From NCBI RefSeq assembly GCF_012641435.1, contig NZ_JABAIJ010000001.1, forward strand, positions 992,001 to 1,056,000: DNA of 64,000 nt, in the 5' to 3' direction. Both the position numbers and the translations under genes were made by a program. Shown here piece after piece: positions 48,688 to 57,881 of this stretch (position 1 is the stretch's first letter; every line of letters starts with the position of its first letter). This DNA is from Rhizobium sp. P38BS-XIX (GTDB taxonomy: Bacteria; Pseudomonadota; Alphaproteobacteria; Rhizobiales; Rhizobiaceae). The notes beneath the pieces were generated by a model. It searched no databases. It saw only the letters and a program-made list of their open reading frames with translations, and had not been told where the DNA came from.

Positions 48688-49944
48688 ATGGCTGAGTTCA
48701 AATCCGATTTCCTGCGCACCCTTCAAGAGCGCGGCTTCATTCATCAGATTTCCGATGAAACGGGCCTCGACGATCTGTTCGCCAAGGAAACCGTGACAGC
48801 CTATATCGGCTTCGACCCGACGGCTTCGAGCTTGCATGCCGGGTCGCTCATCCAGATCATGATGCTGCATTGGATGCAGGCCACGGGTCACCGCGCAATT
48901 TCGCTGATGGGCGGCGGCACCGGCATGGTCGGCGACCCCTCCTTCAAGGAGGAGTCGCGCCAGTTGATGACGATCGACACGATCGAAGGCAATATCGCCT
49001 CGATCAAGCGCTGCTTCTCGAACTACCTGACCTACGGCGAAGGCCCGAAGGACGCGTTGATGATCAACAACGCCGAGTGGCTGCGTTCGCTGAATTACCT
49101 CGAATTCCTGCGTGATGTGGGCCGCCACTTCTCGGTCAACCGCATGCTGTCCTTCGACAGCGTGAAGACGCGCCTGGACCGCGAGCAATCGCTGTCGTTC
49201 CTCGAATTCAACTACATGATCCTGCAGGCCTACGATTTCGTCGAGCTCTCCAAGCGCTACGATTGCCGTCTGCAGATGGGTGGTTCGGATCAGTGGGGCA
49301 ACATCGTCAACGGCATCGACCTTGGTCACCGCATGGGGACGAAGCAGCTCTTCGCGTTGACCTCGCCGCTGTTGACCACGGCATCCGGCGCCAAGATGGG
49401 CAAGTCCGCCACCGGAGCCGTCTGGCTCAACGCCGACCTGCTCTCTGCCTATGACTTCTGGCAGTACTGGCGCAACACCGAGGATGCCGACGTCTCGCGC
49501 TTCCTCAAGCTCTACACCACGCTGCCGATGGATGAGATCGCACGCCTCTCCGCGCTCGCCGGCTCCGAGATCAATGAGGTCAAGAAGATCCTCGCGACCG
49601 AAGTCACCGCTATCCTTCACGGCCGCGCCGCCGCCGAGCTGGCGGCCGAGACGGCTCGCAAGACCTTCGAGGAAGGCGGCCTGTCCGAAAACCTGCCCAC
49701 AGTCGACGTGCCTGCGGCCGAACTCGAAGCCGGCATCGGCCTTCTCTCGCTGATCGTCCGCGCCGGTCTTGCTGCATCCAACGGCGAGGCGCGCCGCCAT
49801 GTGCAGGGCGGCGCAGTCCGCATCAATGACGAAGCTGTCAGCGACGAGCGCAAGGTCATCGGCACCGGTGAAGTCACCGCCGATGGCATCATCAAGCTGT
49901 CGCTCGGCAAGAAGAAGCACATCCTTATCCGCCCGGCCGTTTGA
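48688..49944 (+). CDS. tyrS: Tyrosyl-tRNA synthetase
   Basis: Charges tRNA-Tyr. The protein of 418 aa has the HIGH equivalent in [12 protein letters not shown], the tyrosine site [14 protein letters not shown] with [13 protein letters not shown], and the KMSKS equivalent AKMGKSATG. The C-terminal S4-like domain is present ([18 protein letters not shown]). ATG 48688 is chosen from the family N-terminus MAEFKSDFL; the frame opens at 48640. Followed by a strong terminator. Divergent from the caspase-like gene. Confidence 0.96.
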   Translation: MAEFKSDFLRTLQERGFIHQISDETGLDDLFAKETVTAYIGFDPTASSLHAGSLIQIMMLHWMQATGHRAISLMGGGTGMVGDPSFKEESRQLMTIDTIEGNIASIKRCFSNYLTYGEGPKDALMINNAEWLRSLNYLEFLRDVGRHFSVNRMLSFDSVKTRLDREQSLSFLEFNYMILQAYDFVELSKRYDCRLQMGGSDQWGNIVNGIDLGHRMGTKQLFALTSPLLTTASGAKMGKSATGAVWLNADLLSAYDFWQYWRNTEDADVSRFLKLYTTLPMDEIARLSALAGSEINEVKKILATEVTAILHGRAAAELAAETARKTFEEGGLSENLPTVDVPAAELEAGIGLLSLIVRAGLAASNGEARRHVQGGAVRINDEAVSDERKVIGTGEVTADGIIKLSLGKKKHILIRPAV

Positions 49945-49968
49945 GTAGCTGGACATAGAAAACCAACC

Positions 49969-49997
49969 AAGGCCGGCGCTCCCTCGCCGGCCTTTTT
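49969..49997 (+). terminator. Intrinsic terminator of tyrS
   Basis: Perfect 10-bp stem AAGGCCGGCG/CGCCGGCCTT, 6-nt loop and TTT tail, 25 bases after the tyrS stop. Confidence 0.9.
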
Positions 49998-50040
49998 CAT
50001 GACGCCAGCTTGAGATCGACGAGCCGATTAAGACGATCGA

Positions 50041-50886
50041 TCAATCTTCCGCCGCAGCACGGCTCCAGTTCTCGGAGACCATACGCAGAAAAGGCAGGAT
50101 CGCTGCGCCCAAATGTGCTGGCTTGTCATAGGGAATGCCGTGCCCAACATCTGCGATCGTTTCATAGCGAAGGAGTGGATTGAGTGCCTGCAGCTTGCTT
50201 GCCGTCTCCAGCGAGACAACACCCCTGTCCCCGATGACCAGAAGGATCGGAGCACTGATATGTTGGACGAGCTCGCAATAATCTGGATTTGGCGGTGTCA
50301 GTACTTCGAAAGCGGAGATACAGGTCTGCAGCCTTGCATCGACCAGGCATTCTCGAACTTCAGTCGACCGTGTCGGATGCCTGAGACGGGCCTGCGCAAG
50401 CAATTCAGCCCTTTCCGACATCAGGGATCGCCGATGATCCCCAGCAATATCGCTCTCAAAAACCTCTCGCTGCCATTCGGGACTGATGAAAGTGGGATCG
50501 ACAAGAACGAGACCGGCTATTGACCGCCCGAGGTTTGCAGCTACGACCGCCGCCGTCATGCCGCCCATCGAGTGGCCAAGCAGGATGGGAGCCCGCAGCT
50601 TCAATTCCTTCATGAGCCCGGCGACGTCGCCAGCCAGATCGGAATATGAGTATCCGATGCTCGGGGCACTGGATTTCCCATGACCTCGCGCATCGGGTAA
50701 AACGACATCGAAGCTGTTTTCCAGCGAGCATGCCAAAGGCGCCAGACAGGCGCCGTTGCCCAGCAATCCATGCAGTGCGACAAGCGGAGGATGATCGCCA
50801 CCGGTCCGGATGTAATGAATGTCGACGCCATTGACGTGGCAGTTACCGGTAGCCCAACGCATGGAATTGGATTTGTGCTGATTCAT
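50041..50886 (-). CDS. Alpha/beta hydrolase
   Basis: Protein of about 281 aa: oxyanion region ALHGLLGNGACL, DARGHGKSSAPS, nucleophile Ser in LLGHSMGGMTAA, and a C-terminal His in IADVGHGIPYDKP; Asp probably in VIGDRG. Start is uncertain: ATG 50886 or 50862, or an upstream GTG at 50913; none has a strong ribosome site. Typical of esterases, haloperoxidases or ring-cleavage product hydrolases; no substrate can be deduced. No signal peptide. Confidence 0.78.
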   Translation of the reverse strand: MNQHKSNSMRWATGNCHVNGVDIHYIRTGGDHPPLVALHGLLGNGACLAPLACSLENSFDVVLPDARGHGKSSAPSIGYSYSDLAGDVAGLMKELKLRAPILLGHSMGGMTAAVVAANLGRSIAGLVLVDPTFISPEWQREVFESDIAGDHRRSLMSERAELLAQARLRHPTRSTEVRECLVDARLQTCISAFEVLTPPNPDYCELVQHISAPILLVIGDRGVVSLETASKLQALNPLLRYETIADVGHGIPYDKPAHLGAAILPFLRMVSENWSRAAAED

Positions 50887-51039
50887 GTTTGCAGCGTGCC
50901 ATATCCGCACCAAAGCGTCATCACCGGTCAGCGGTTACTCAGATTGCGGCTGAGCGTTGAGCAAATTTTCTCACTCCTGTGTCGGCTCACAGCACATGAG
51001 TTCGTCCTCTGTCGGTATCTGAAACACTGGAGGTGGATT

Positions 51040-51366
51040 ATGGATGAAACGCCCGTCATCAAAACAAGGGCCAAGGGCCGAAGCTCGACGCAGAGCATGT
51101 TGATCCCGAGCGAGGAAATGGTCGCGCGCGCCTTGCAGGCTGCCGCACCGGGTCAACTGTCCGATTTGGGGAACATCAGGAAAGCGCTCGCCGAGCAATA
51201 CGGCGCCGACGCCTGCTGTCCTGTCACCGTTCAAAGACATCTGGTCCGGATCAGCGAAACCGGCTCTGCGCCATTCTGGCGCGTCGTCGCCCCCGACCAA
51301 CCATTCGCCCGGCGCATGAGTGGCGGGCCGGACCGCATACGTCAGCAGCTGGCGGCCGAAAAATGA
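51040..51366 (+). CDS. Small protein distantly like the MGMT/Ada DNA-binding domain
   Basis: Protein of 108 aa behind a good GGAGG site 5 nt before ATG 51040. It has the pattern LSDLGNIRKALAEQYGADAC followed by CPVTVQRHLVRIS and PFWRVVAPDQ, which I recognise as similar to a family loosely annotated as MGMT-like. The alkyl-acceptor PCHR of true methyltransferases is absent, so it is not a repair enzyme of the Ogt type. Basic and probably nucleic-acid binding; uncertain. Upstream open frame to 50770 overlaps the hydrolase in antisense. Confidence 0.55.
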   Translation: MDETPVIKTRAKGRSSTQSMLIPSEEMVARALQAAAPGQLSDLGNIRKALAEQYGADACCPVTVQRHLVRISETGSAPFWRVVAPDQPFARRMSGGPDRIRQQLAAEK

Positions 51367-51391
51367 AAGATCGAGCCGCCGCCCGACCCTA

Positions 51392-54300
51392 TCAGAATTC
51401 GAATATCTGCCTGAACACACCCGGCGCAATGATCGACAGCGGGTTGATTTGCATATTCGGCTTCTCGAAACTGCCGGTCAGCCGGAACGTGATGCCGATC
51501 AGACCGCGGTCGCTGCCATTGCCGAGAATGAAGCCGACAATCGGAACCTCGGCGAATAGCCGGTTGAGGCCATAGGCCGGCATGAAGGTCCCGGTCATGT
51601 CCATCTTGCCATTAGCATCCTTCAACGTCCCCTGGAACGTCGCGCCGAGCTGGACGCCACGCACCACGCCGTTTTCGATTGAAAGAGCGCCATCGCGCAG
51701 CACCAGGCGCGCAAAGCCTCGTTCGAAGCTCTGGGAACGCGTGTCGATATTCTGCTTCACGGCCGCATTCAGGCTCTTTCCATTCTTGCCGCTCGGTGTC
51801 GAAACGATCGTGGACAGCTTCTTTTCATCGATGATGGCGAAGTTGCGAAGATCCAGCGAACCGTCCCAGTCATCCTGGCCGACCGAGCGCAGGGAGAGGT
51901 TCAGCAGCCCGCCCTTCAGATGCTTGTAGAGATCGGTGAAGCGCGCGACCGCACCGGCGTCGCCGCTGGTGATGCGGATCACGCCATTGCTGCCCTTGCT
52001 CATCTGGGTGACGAAAGCCTCGCCACTGCGGGTCACGCCTGCGAAATCGACCGCCGTCGTCTTGCCACCCGAAATCGAATAGACGCCCTTGAGATTGCCG
52101 ATCGCCTCGTCGTTAAAGCCGATGACCTTGTCGAGATTGGCCCGAACCGTGGCGCTCGCCGCATCGCCATCCCCGCCGCTTTGCTTGCCGCCGGAAGATG
52201 ATGTTTTCAGTCGCGCCAGAATAGGGCGAATGTCGGCTGAATTGCCCGAAATCACCACATCATAGCCGCCTGACTTGCTGTGCTTGAGCGACAGTCCGAA
52301 ATCGTCGAGCGCCGAGAGCTTGACGCTATCGAAGTTCGCGGACGACAAACCGCCCTTGCTGATCATCAGATCGCCGCTCACCCCGAAGCCGTCGCCTTTC
52401 AGCGTGAAGTTCTTGAGCGCTGTCTGGTTATCGGGACCAGAGGCTTCGAATTGGGCGCTTGCCGGTATGCCGCTTCCCTTCGACCAACCGATCCATGGTA
52501 CCGTGAGCGCTGCTTTGCCGAGATCGACCTTCACGCCCTGACGATCGTCATCGATGCGCGTCAGTTCGACCTTGACGGGCCCGTCGATCATGTCGCGCAG
52601 GCCGGGCAATACGGCGTTTCGCTGCGTGTCGGTCAGCGTCGCCGTGATCACGCGGGCGCGCTTGGCCGTCGACTTGCTGTCGGTCGGCTCCACCATATCG
52701 ATTTGCGCGGGAATTCCGTCGATCTGCGCCTGAGCCTGCAAATTGACCGATTGCGGATCGGCATCGATCTCCCCGGTCAGGTTGGTGATCTTGCGATTGT
52801 TCATCGGCTTCAGCAGGTCGACATTCGTCAGCGCCAGCTTCGCCTGCCAATCCGGCGGCGGGGGCTTCTGGTCGGCAATCAGGCCGATGCGGGCATCGAC
52901 CTTGGCAACGATCTTGCCGTTGAAATCCTCAGGCTTGAATTCCGTACGCTGGAGAACCTCCAGCGGCTTATAGCTCAGCAACTCGCCGACGGAATCGCCG
53001 GTGCCAGAAATTGCGAGGTCGAGATCGGCCATCAGGGGCTTGTCGTAGGTCGCCGGAATAGAGAAGCTGCTATCGTTCAGCGTCACCTTGCGCCCCGTCG
53101 GGAAATACGAGGTCGCGGTCGCGATCTGCACGCCCATAGTCGGGCCGGTCAGATCGAACTGCGCCTTCGTATCGCGCAACGGCGGGATGTCTCCCGGCAC
53201 GTTGAGACGCGCGCCATCGACATCGAAGGCAATGTGCAGCTCATTCTTGCCGAGCTGCAATTTGCCCGTCTGCGACGCCTCCCTCAGCCGTCCGGCCGGA
53301 ATGAACACCGATATGACCGCATTCGTGATCGAGCCGCCAAAGAGGTTCTTCTCCACCCATTCTCTTGGCTTTGATGCCATCCAGAACGGCCACATCTGCT
53401 TCACGACAGTGGTATCGAGCTTGTCCGCCTGCGCGCCGAAACTAATTTCCGGCGAGCTGTCGCCAAGCTTGATATGCAGCGAGCCGAAAAGCGCGCCCTG
53501 CGGTGTCGATATGCCGATCTTATCGAACTGAAATTCCTTGGTGGATGCCAGAAAACGCCCGGTGGCCTGACCGTCGAAACTGACGGGCTTTTCGCCGGAG
53601 ATCGACGATGCGGCAACGCCGTTTTTGATCAGGAAATCGATGCCAAATCCCTTGCCGGCATTCGCATCGACATGGTCGAGATCGATCAGCGCTCCCGAAA
53701 ACGGCACCATAGTTCCCACGAACTGGGCGCTCGATGGCGCAATCTCGAGCGTCTGATGCTCGAAGTTATAGGCAAGATTGACGCTGCCCTTCGACAGATC
53801 CTGCGGATCGCGGTCCATATAGAGCACGCCAGGCAGCACATCGATGGCGGCTTCCAGCTTCGGATCGACCCCGGGACTGGCCTTGACGGCCGACAACGTC
53901 ACATCCGCAAAGCTCATCAGACCCTGACGTGGCGTGCCGTTCGGATCATAGGCCATGGTCAGCGGCTTCAGGTCGAGATTGGAAATTTTCGCGACCAGCG
54001 AAGATGTATGGCCAACCTCCTGTTGTGCCGCCTTGATATCAAGGACCGCAACCGAACCGTTGACGGCGATCTGTCCATAAAGATGGAGCGAATTCGGCTC
54101 GCTACGCTCGAAGGTAAGATTATCGACCACCAGCGAAATCGGATCGGCATCCTGCCGCGCGAACTTTACGGAGAACCCGGAAATGCGCACTGAGTTCGTC
54201 CCACCCCGCTGGACGAAGCGCTCGAGGAAATCGAGGTTGTCAAACGCGGCGGTCAATGCTTTCGGAAGAGCATCCACGCGCAACGCCGTAATATCAACCG

Positions 54301-54769
54301 GATCCCCCTGCGGCAGCAGCGACGTATCGAGAGCGATTCCCTCGGCCGCCACGCTCGCCACCTCAACCCGCCCTTCAACGAGGGCCAGCGGATCAAGCTC
54401 CATATTGACCGCGGACATGGTCGAAAGATGCTTGCCGCTCTCCTGATCGATCACGTTGACGTCATGCGCCTCGAGCGCAAGCCGCAAACCGGATGTGAAG
54501 CGGACCACGGTCGTGCCGACCTCCGCCTTGTATCGTGGGCCAATCGCCTTATCGAGCGCGGCCTGCGCCTTCAGCGATAGCGGCTCATCGAAGATACCGC
54601 TTTCGATCGTCGCGATCAGCGCGCCGAAGATGATGGCCAGAAATGCAAAGAAAACCAACGTCATGCGGCAGACATGCCAGACGTGAGAACGGTTGCGGCG
54701 AGAGCGCTCGGGCACATGCACGATCAACGGATCATCGACCTGAGCAGACGGCAGATGGTCGAGTGACAC
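51392..54769 (-). CDS. AsmA/YhdP-like large envelope protein (DUF3971)
   Basis: Very long protein (about 1125 aa) with one N-terminal transmembrane helix (about residues 35-58, MTLVFFAFLAIIFGALIA) and a long periplasmic beta-rich region. The C-terminal part (NGKMDMTGTFMPAYGLNRL, VPIVGFILGNGSDRGLIG, TFRLTGSFEKPNMQINPLS) is characteristic of the AsmA/YhdP C-terminal module. Such proteins form bridge-like lipid conduits between inner and outer membrane. Start is GTG 54769 (AAGGA upstream) or GTG 54811. Monocistronic. Confidence 0.85.
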   Translation of the reverse strand: MSLDHLPSAQVDDPLIVHVPERSRRNRSHVWHVCRMTLVFFAFLAIIFGALIATIESGIFDEPLSLKAQAALDKAIGPRYKAEVGTTVVRFTSGLRLALEAHDVNVIDQESGKHLSTMSAVNMELDPLALVEGRVEVASVAAEGIALDTSLLPQGDPVDITALRVDALPKALTAAFDNLDFLERFVQRGGTNSVRISGFSVKFARQDADPISLVVDNLTFERSEPNSLHLYGQIAVNGSVAVLDIKAAQQEVGHTSSLVAKISNLDLKPLTMAYDPNGTPRQGLMSFADVTLSAVKASPGVDPKLEAAIDVLPGVLYMDRDPQDLSKGSVNLAYNFEHQTLEIAPSSAQFVGTMVPFSGALIDLDHVDANAGKGFGIDFLIKNGVAASSISGEKPVSFDGQATGRFLASTKEFQFDKIGISTPQGALFGSLHIKLGDSSPEISFGAQADKLDTTVVKQMWPFWMASKPREWVEKNLFGGSITNAVISVFIPAGRLREASQTGKLQLGKNELHIAFDVDGARLNVPGDIPPLRDTKAQFDLTGPTMGVQIATATSYFPTGRKVTLNDSSFSIPATYDKPLMADLDLAISGTGDSVGELLSYKPLEVLQRTEFKPEDFNGKIVAKVDARIGLIADQKPPPPDWQAKLALTNVDLLKPMNNRKITNLTGEIDADPQSVNLQAQAQIDGIPAQIDMVEPTDSKSTAKRARVITATLTDTQRNAVLPGLRDMIDGPVKVELTRIDDDRQGVKVDLGKAALTVPWIGWSKGSGIPASAQFEASGPDNQTALKNFTLKGDGFGVSGDLMISKGGLSSANFDSVKLSALDDFGLSLKHSKSGGYDVVISGNSADIRPILARLKTSSSGGKQSGGDGDAASATVRANLDKVIGFNDEAIGNLKGVYSISGGKTTAVDFAGVTRSGEAFVTQMSKGSNGVIRITSGDAGAVARFTDLYKHLKGGLLNLSLRSVGQDDWDGSLDLRNFAIIDEKKLSTIVSTPSGKNGKSLNAAVKQNIDTRSQSFERGFARLVLRDGALSIENGVVRGVQLGATFQGTLKDANGKMDMTGTFMPAYGLNRLFAEVPIVGFILGNGSDRGLIGITFRLTGSFEKPNMQINPLSIIAPGVFRQIFEF

Positions 54770-54941
54770 GAGATCCTTTTTGCGGAATGTTACCTTTTCG
54801 CCTCGGATCACTCCTGTGCGTCCCTTTCGTTCTCAGCAATTTTGTTGGTGACGCCGCGTCCCATGTGGACGCCATGCCGGATCAGTATATATGGCTCACC
54901 GGGTGTGTCATCTAAAAAACCGGCGAAAGAAAGGTTTTCCC

Positions 54942-55424
54942 GTGACGGAAGCTGCTCAAATTGAATTGAATGTTGGCGACAACGCTCCCGATTTCGATCG
55001 TCCACGCGATGGCGGCGGCCGCATTGGCCTTGCTGATTTTGCAGGAAAGCCGTTGGTCCTCTTCTTTTACCCAAAAGATGACACCACGGCGTGCACCGCC
55101 GAATCGATTTCCTTTACCGCGCTCGCTGCCGATTTCGCCGCGCTTGGCGTTGCCATCCTCGGCATATCGCCGGATACGGTGAAGAGCCACGATAAATTCG
55201 TGAAGAAACATTCGCTGTCCGTTCCCCTTGCGTCGGACGAGGACCAAGCGATGGCGAATGCCTATGGCGTGTGGCGCGAAAAGAGCATGTATGGCCGGAC
55301 CTACATGGGCGTCGTGCGCTCGACCTTCCTGATCGGTGCCGACGGCCGCATCGCCAGGATCTGGGACAAGGTCAAGGTTGCCGGGCACGCGGACGATGTT
55401 CTTGCCGCGGCAACGGAGCTTTGA
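54942..55424 (+). CDS. bcp: Peroxiredoxin, Bcp/PrxQ type
   Basis: Thiol peroxidase of 160 aa. The core FFYPKDDTTACTAESISFT carries the peroxidatic Cys; the usual second Cys five residues later is not present, so it is a 1-Cys type (or uses another thiol). N-terminal NVGDNAPDFDRPRDGG is family-like. GTG 54942 is used because the frame before it (from 54891) has no family similarity. Followed 4 bases later by the DUF455 gene, so the two are likely an operon. Confidence 0.9.
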   Translation: MTEAAQIELNVGDNAPDFDRPRDGGGRIGLADFAGKPLVLFFYPKDDTTACTAESISFTALAADFAALGVAILGISPDTVKSHDKFVKKHSLSVPLASDEDQAMANAYGVWREKSMYGRTYMGVVRSTFLIGADGRIARIWDKVKVAGHADDVLAAATEL

Positions 55425-55428
55425 GGGC

Positions 55429-56259
55429 ATGGCAGGCACCGCCGAAACGATCACCTCGCTACGCGGCGGTGCCATTGCCGCCATCCGGTCTCCCGATCTC
55501 GATCGCAAGACCGGTTTGGCGCAGGAATCGGCAACGCGCTGGTTTGCCCGCACGCTCTCCCTGCGCTCGCCGCTCGATCCGCCATTGGCAGATCGTCCCG
55601 GCAGACCTGAGCGTCCCGAACTGGTTCCGCCGAAACACATGGAGAAGCGCTCGCTGCACACGCTCAAGGGCCGCATCGCGCTCTTGCATGCCATTGCCCA
55701 TATCGAGCTGAATGCCGTCGATCTCGCGCTAGATATCGTCGCGCGCTTTGCCACAGAGCCCGTTCCGAATTCCTTCTTCGACGGCTGGATGCAGGTCGCC
55801 TTCGAAGAGGCCAAGCATTTCCGCATGGTACGCGAGCGATTGCGCGAGCTTGGCGCCGATTACGGCGACCTTCCCGCTCATGACGGCCTCTGGCAGGCAG
55901 CCCACGCCACCAGAACGGATCTGACCGCCCGCCTGGCGGTCGTGCCGCTGATCCTCGAGGCACGTGGCCTAGACGTAACGCCGGCACTCCAGGCGAAAAT
56001 GCGCGAGACGGGCGATCTGGAAAGTGCAGCCGTGCTCGACGTCATCTACAATGACGAGAAAGGCCACGTTGCCGTCGGCGCCAAGTGGTTTCGCTTCCTA
56101 TGCGCCCGCGAGAAGCGCGATCCCGCACGCACCTTTCAGGAGCTGGTGCGCGCCAATTTCCGCGGCTCGCTCAAGGCGCCTTTCAATGACATCGCACGGG
56201 CAGAGGCCGGATTGACGCCCTCTTTCTACCGCTCGCTCACATCCACAAGCAACGCTTAA
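55429..56259 (+). CDS. DUF455 ferritin-like protein
   Basis: Protein of 276 aa of the DUF455 family, which has a four-helix ferritin-like fold. Metal-ligand-like residues are visible in LLHAIAHIELNAVDLALD, AFEEAKHFRMVRERL and VIYNDEKGHVAVGAKWF (E-x-x-H patterns). The family is iron- or di-iron-linked but not characterised. Placed directly after bcp, so a role in oxidative stress is a reasonable inference. ATG 55429 is 4 nt after the bcp stop and follows GAGGG. Confidence 0.85.
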   Translation: MAGTAETITSLRGGAIAAIRSPDLDRKTGLAQESATRWFARTLSLRSPLDPPLADRPGRPERPELVPPKHMEKRSLHTLKGRIALLHAIAHIELNAVDLALDIVARFATEPVPNSFFDGWMQVAFEEAKHFRMVRERLRELGADYGDLPAHDGLWQAAHATRTDLTARLAVVPLILEARGLDVTPALQAKMRETGDLESAAVLDVIYNDEKGHVAVGAKWFRFLCAREKRDPARTFQELVRANFRGSLKAPFNDIARAEAGLTPSFYRSLTSTSNA

Positions 56260-56370
56260 TATATTAAGGCGAAAGCGTTTTCCGGGATCTAGCCACGACA
56301 AAGAAAGTATTCGTTAACCATAATGGCGTGTACTTCCAATGGGTGTCAAAAGGCATCGATTGGGAGAGTC

Positions 56371-57684
56371 TCGGTGACAGCAATGCCTCAGAACCGGGTT
56401 TTCGGCAAGCAACAGCGGCAACACACGATCATCCTCGCCAGCGGCGACATGGTGCGTCATATGACCGTGCGCCCGTGGATGGCCGCACTTGCCGTCTGCG
56501 TGGTCGGTCTGTTTTCGATCGGCTATCTCCTCGCAACGTCCTATCTCGTGCTGCGCGACGATCTGATCGGCGCGACGATGGCACGCCAGGCGCGGATGCA
56601 ATATGATTACGAGGATCGTATCGCCGCCTTGCGCGCACAGGTCGATCGCGTCACGTCACGTCAGCTCCTCGATCAGCAGGTTGTCGAGCAGAAGGTCGAC
56701 AAGCTCATCGAGCAGCAGCAGCAACTCTCCTCGCGCGGCGGCAAATTGAATGCCCTGCTGGATCGAGCCGAAAGCTCCGGCCTGACGGACAAGGGTTCTC
56801 ATGACGATGCGAACGCTCCGGCCGGCAAGAATGAGCACGCCCAGCTGACCGCTCCGAAGGCCATCGACAAGATTCTCGCCGGCGGCAAGACTTCCGACGT
56901 TGCCCCCGATAACTCCACCCTCGCCTATGTTCCCGCCCCTGAAACGGTCGCCGACCGCGCCGACCGTGTCTTCTCCAAAGTGACCCTTTCGCTGAAGCAC
57001 ATCGAGCAGGATCAACTCACGCGCATCCGCAATCTCACCGCCGACGCCTCCGACACGGCAAACCAGATCCAGTCGATCATGCACAATGTTGGGGTGAAAG
57101 TGCCGGACGCTGTTGCAAGTACTGAAGATGAGGATGGCGGCGTTGGCGGCCCCTATGTGGCGCCGGAAAATGTCGATCAGTTCGAACAGTCCATGGCGGA
57201 TCTGGACACCGCATTGACGCGTCTGGAAACGGTTCGCGGCGCTGCCGAAAGCCTGCCTTTCCGCAACCCGGCGCCCGGCAAGCTCATTACCAGCCCGTTC
57301 GGCAACCGCAAGGACCCGTTCTTCGGGACGCTTGCGCTCCACACCGGCACCGATTTCCATTTTAGCCCCGGCGAAAAGATCAAGGCGACGGCACCGGGTA
57401 AAGTGGTCTCCGCCGGCTGGACCGGCGGTTACGGCAACATGGTCGAGATCGATCATGGCGACGGCATATCCACGCGCTACGGCCATATGGAACAGGTGTT
57501 GGTGAAAGCCGGCGACAAGATCGGCATGGGCGATGTCATCGGCCTCGCCGGTAGCACGGGGCGTTCGACGGGAACGCATCTGCACTACGAGGTTCGCGAG
57601 AACGGGCATCCCGTGGACCCCATGTATTTCATCAATGCCGGAACGAAGCTTGCAAGTTACATCAACGGATTGGGCGCAATTTAG
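56371..57684 (+). CDS. M23-family metallopeptidase (murein endopeptidase), membrane-anchored
   Basis: Protein of about 437 aa: a cytosolic N-terminal segment, one TM helix (WMAALAVCVVGLFSIGYLLA), an extracytoplasmic coiled-coil-rich region (RIAALRAQVDRVTSRQLLDQ, KVDKLIEQQQQLS) and a C-terminal LytM/M23 domain (about 305-425) with the Zn motifs LHTGTDF, and HLHYEVRENG with HGDGISTRYGHM. Such coiled-coil LytM proteins act in or activate septal peptidoglycan cleavage. GTG 56371 or ATG 56383 may be the start; no clear ribosome site decides. Confidence 0.88.
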   Translation, partial: SVTAMPQNRVFGKQQRQHTIILASGDMVRHMTVRPWMAALAVCVVGLFSIGYLLATSYLVLRDDLIGATMARQARMQYDYEDRIAALRAQVDRVTSRQLLDQQVVEQKVDKLIEQQQQLSSRGGKLNALLDRAESSGLTDKGSHDDANAPAGKNEHAQLTAPKAIDKILAGGKTSDVAPDNSTLAYVPAPETVADRADRVFSKVTLSLKHIEQDQLTRIRNLTADASDTANQIQSIMHNVGVKVPDAVASTEDEDGGVGGPYVAPENVDQFEQSMADLDTALTRLETVRGAAESLPFRNPAPGKLITSPFGNRKDPFFGTLALHTGTDFHFSPGEKIKATAPGKVVSAGWTGGYGNMVEIDHGDGISTRYGHMEQVLVKAGDKIGMGDVIGLAGSTGRSTGTHLHYEVRENGHPVDPMYFINAGTKLASYINGLGAI

Positions 57685-57881
57685 CCGCCGAATTTGTGAC
57701 AAACCGGCAACAAACATGACACTAATCTGAAAATTGCGTCACGAAATAGCTTCAGGCCGGCTGAAGCCTCTGCTTTCCTTGACTTCCTAGGTATTTGGTT
57801 CTATGTCGCGCTGCATTCCGGCACGTTCTTGCGTGTCGATTCATAGTGTTCGACCGAACCAAGACGGAACTAGTTTTCCCT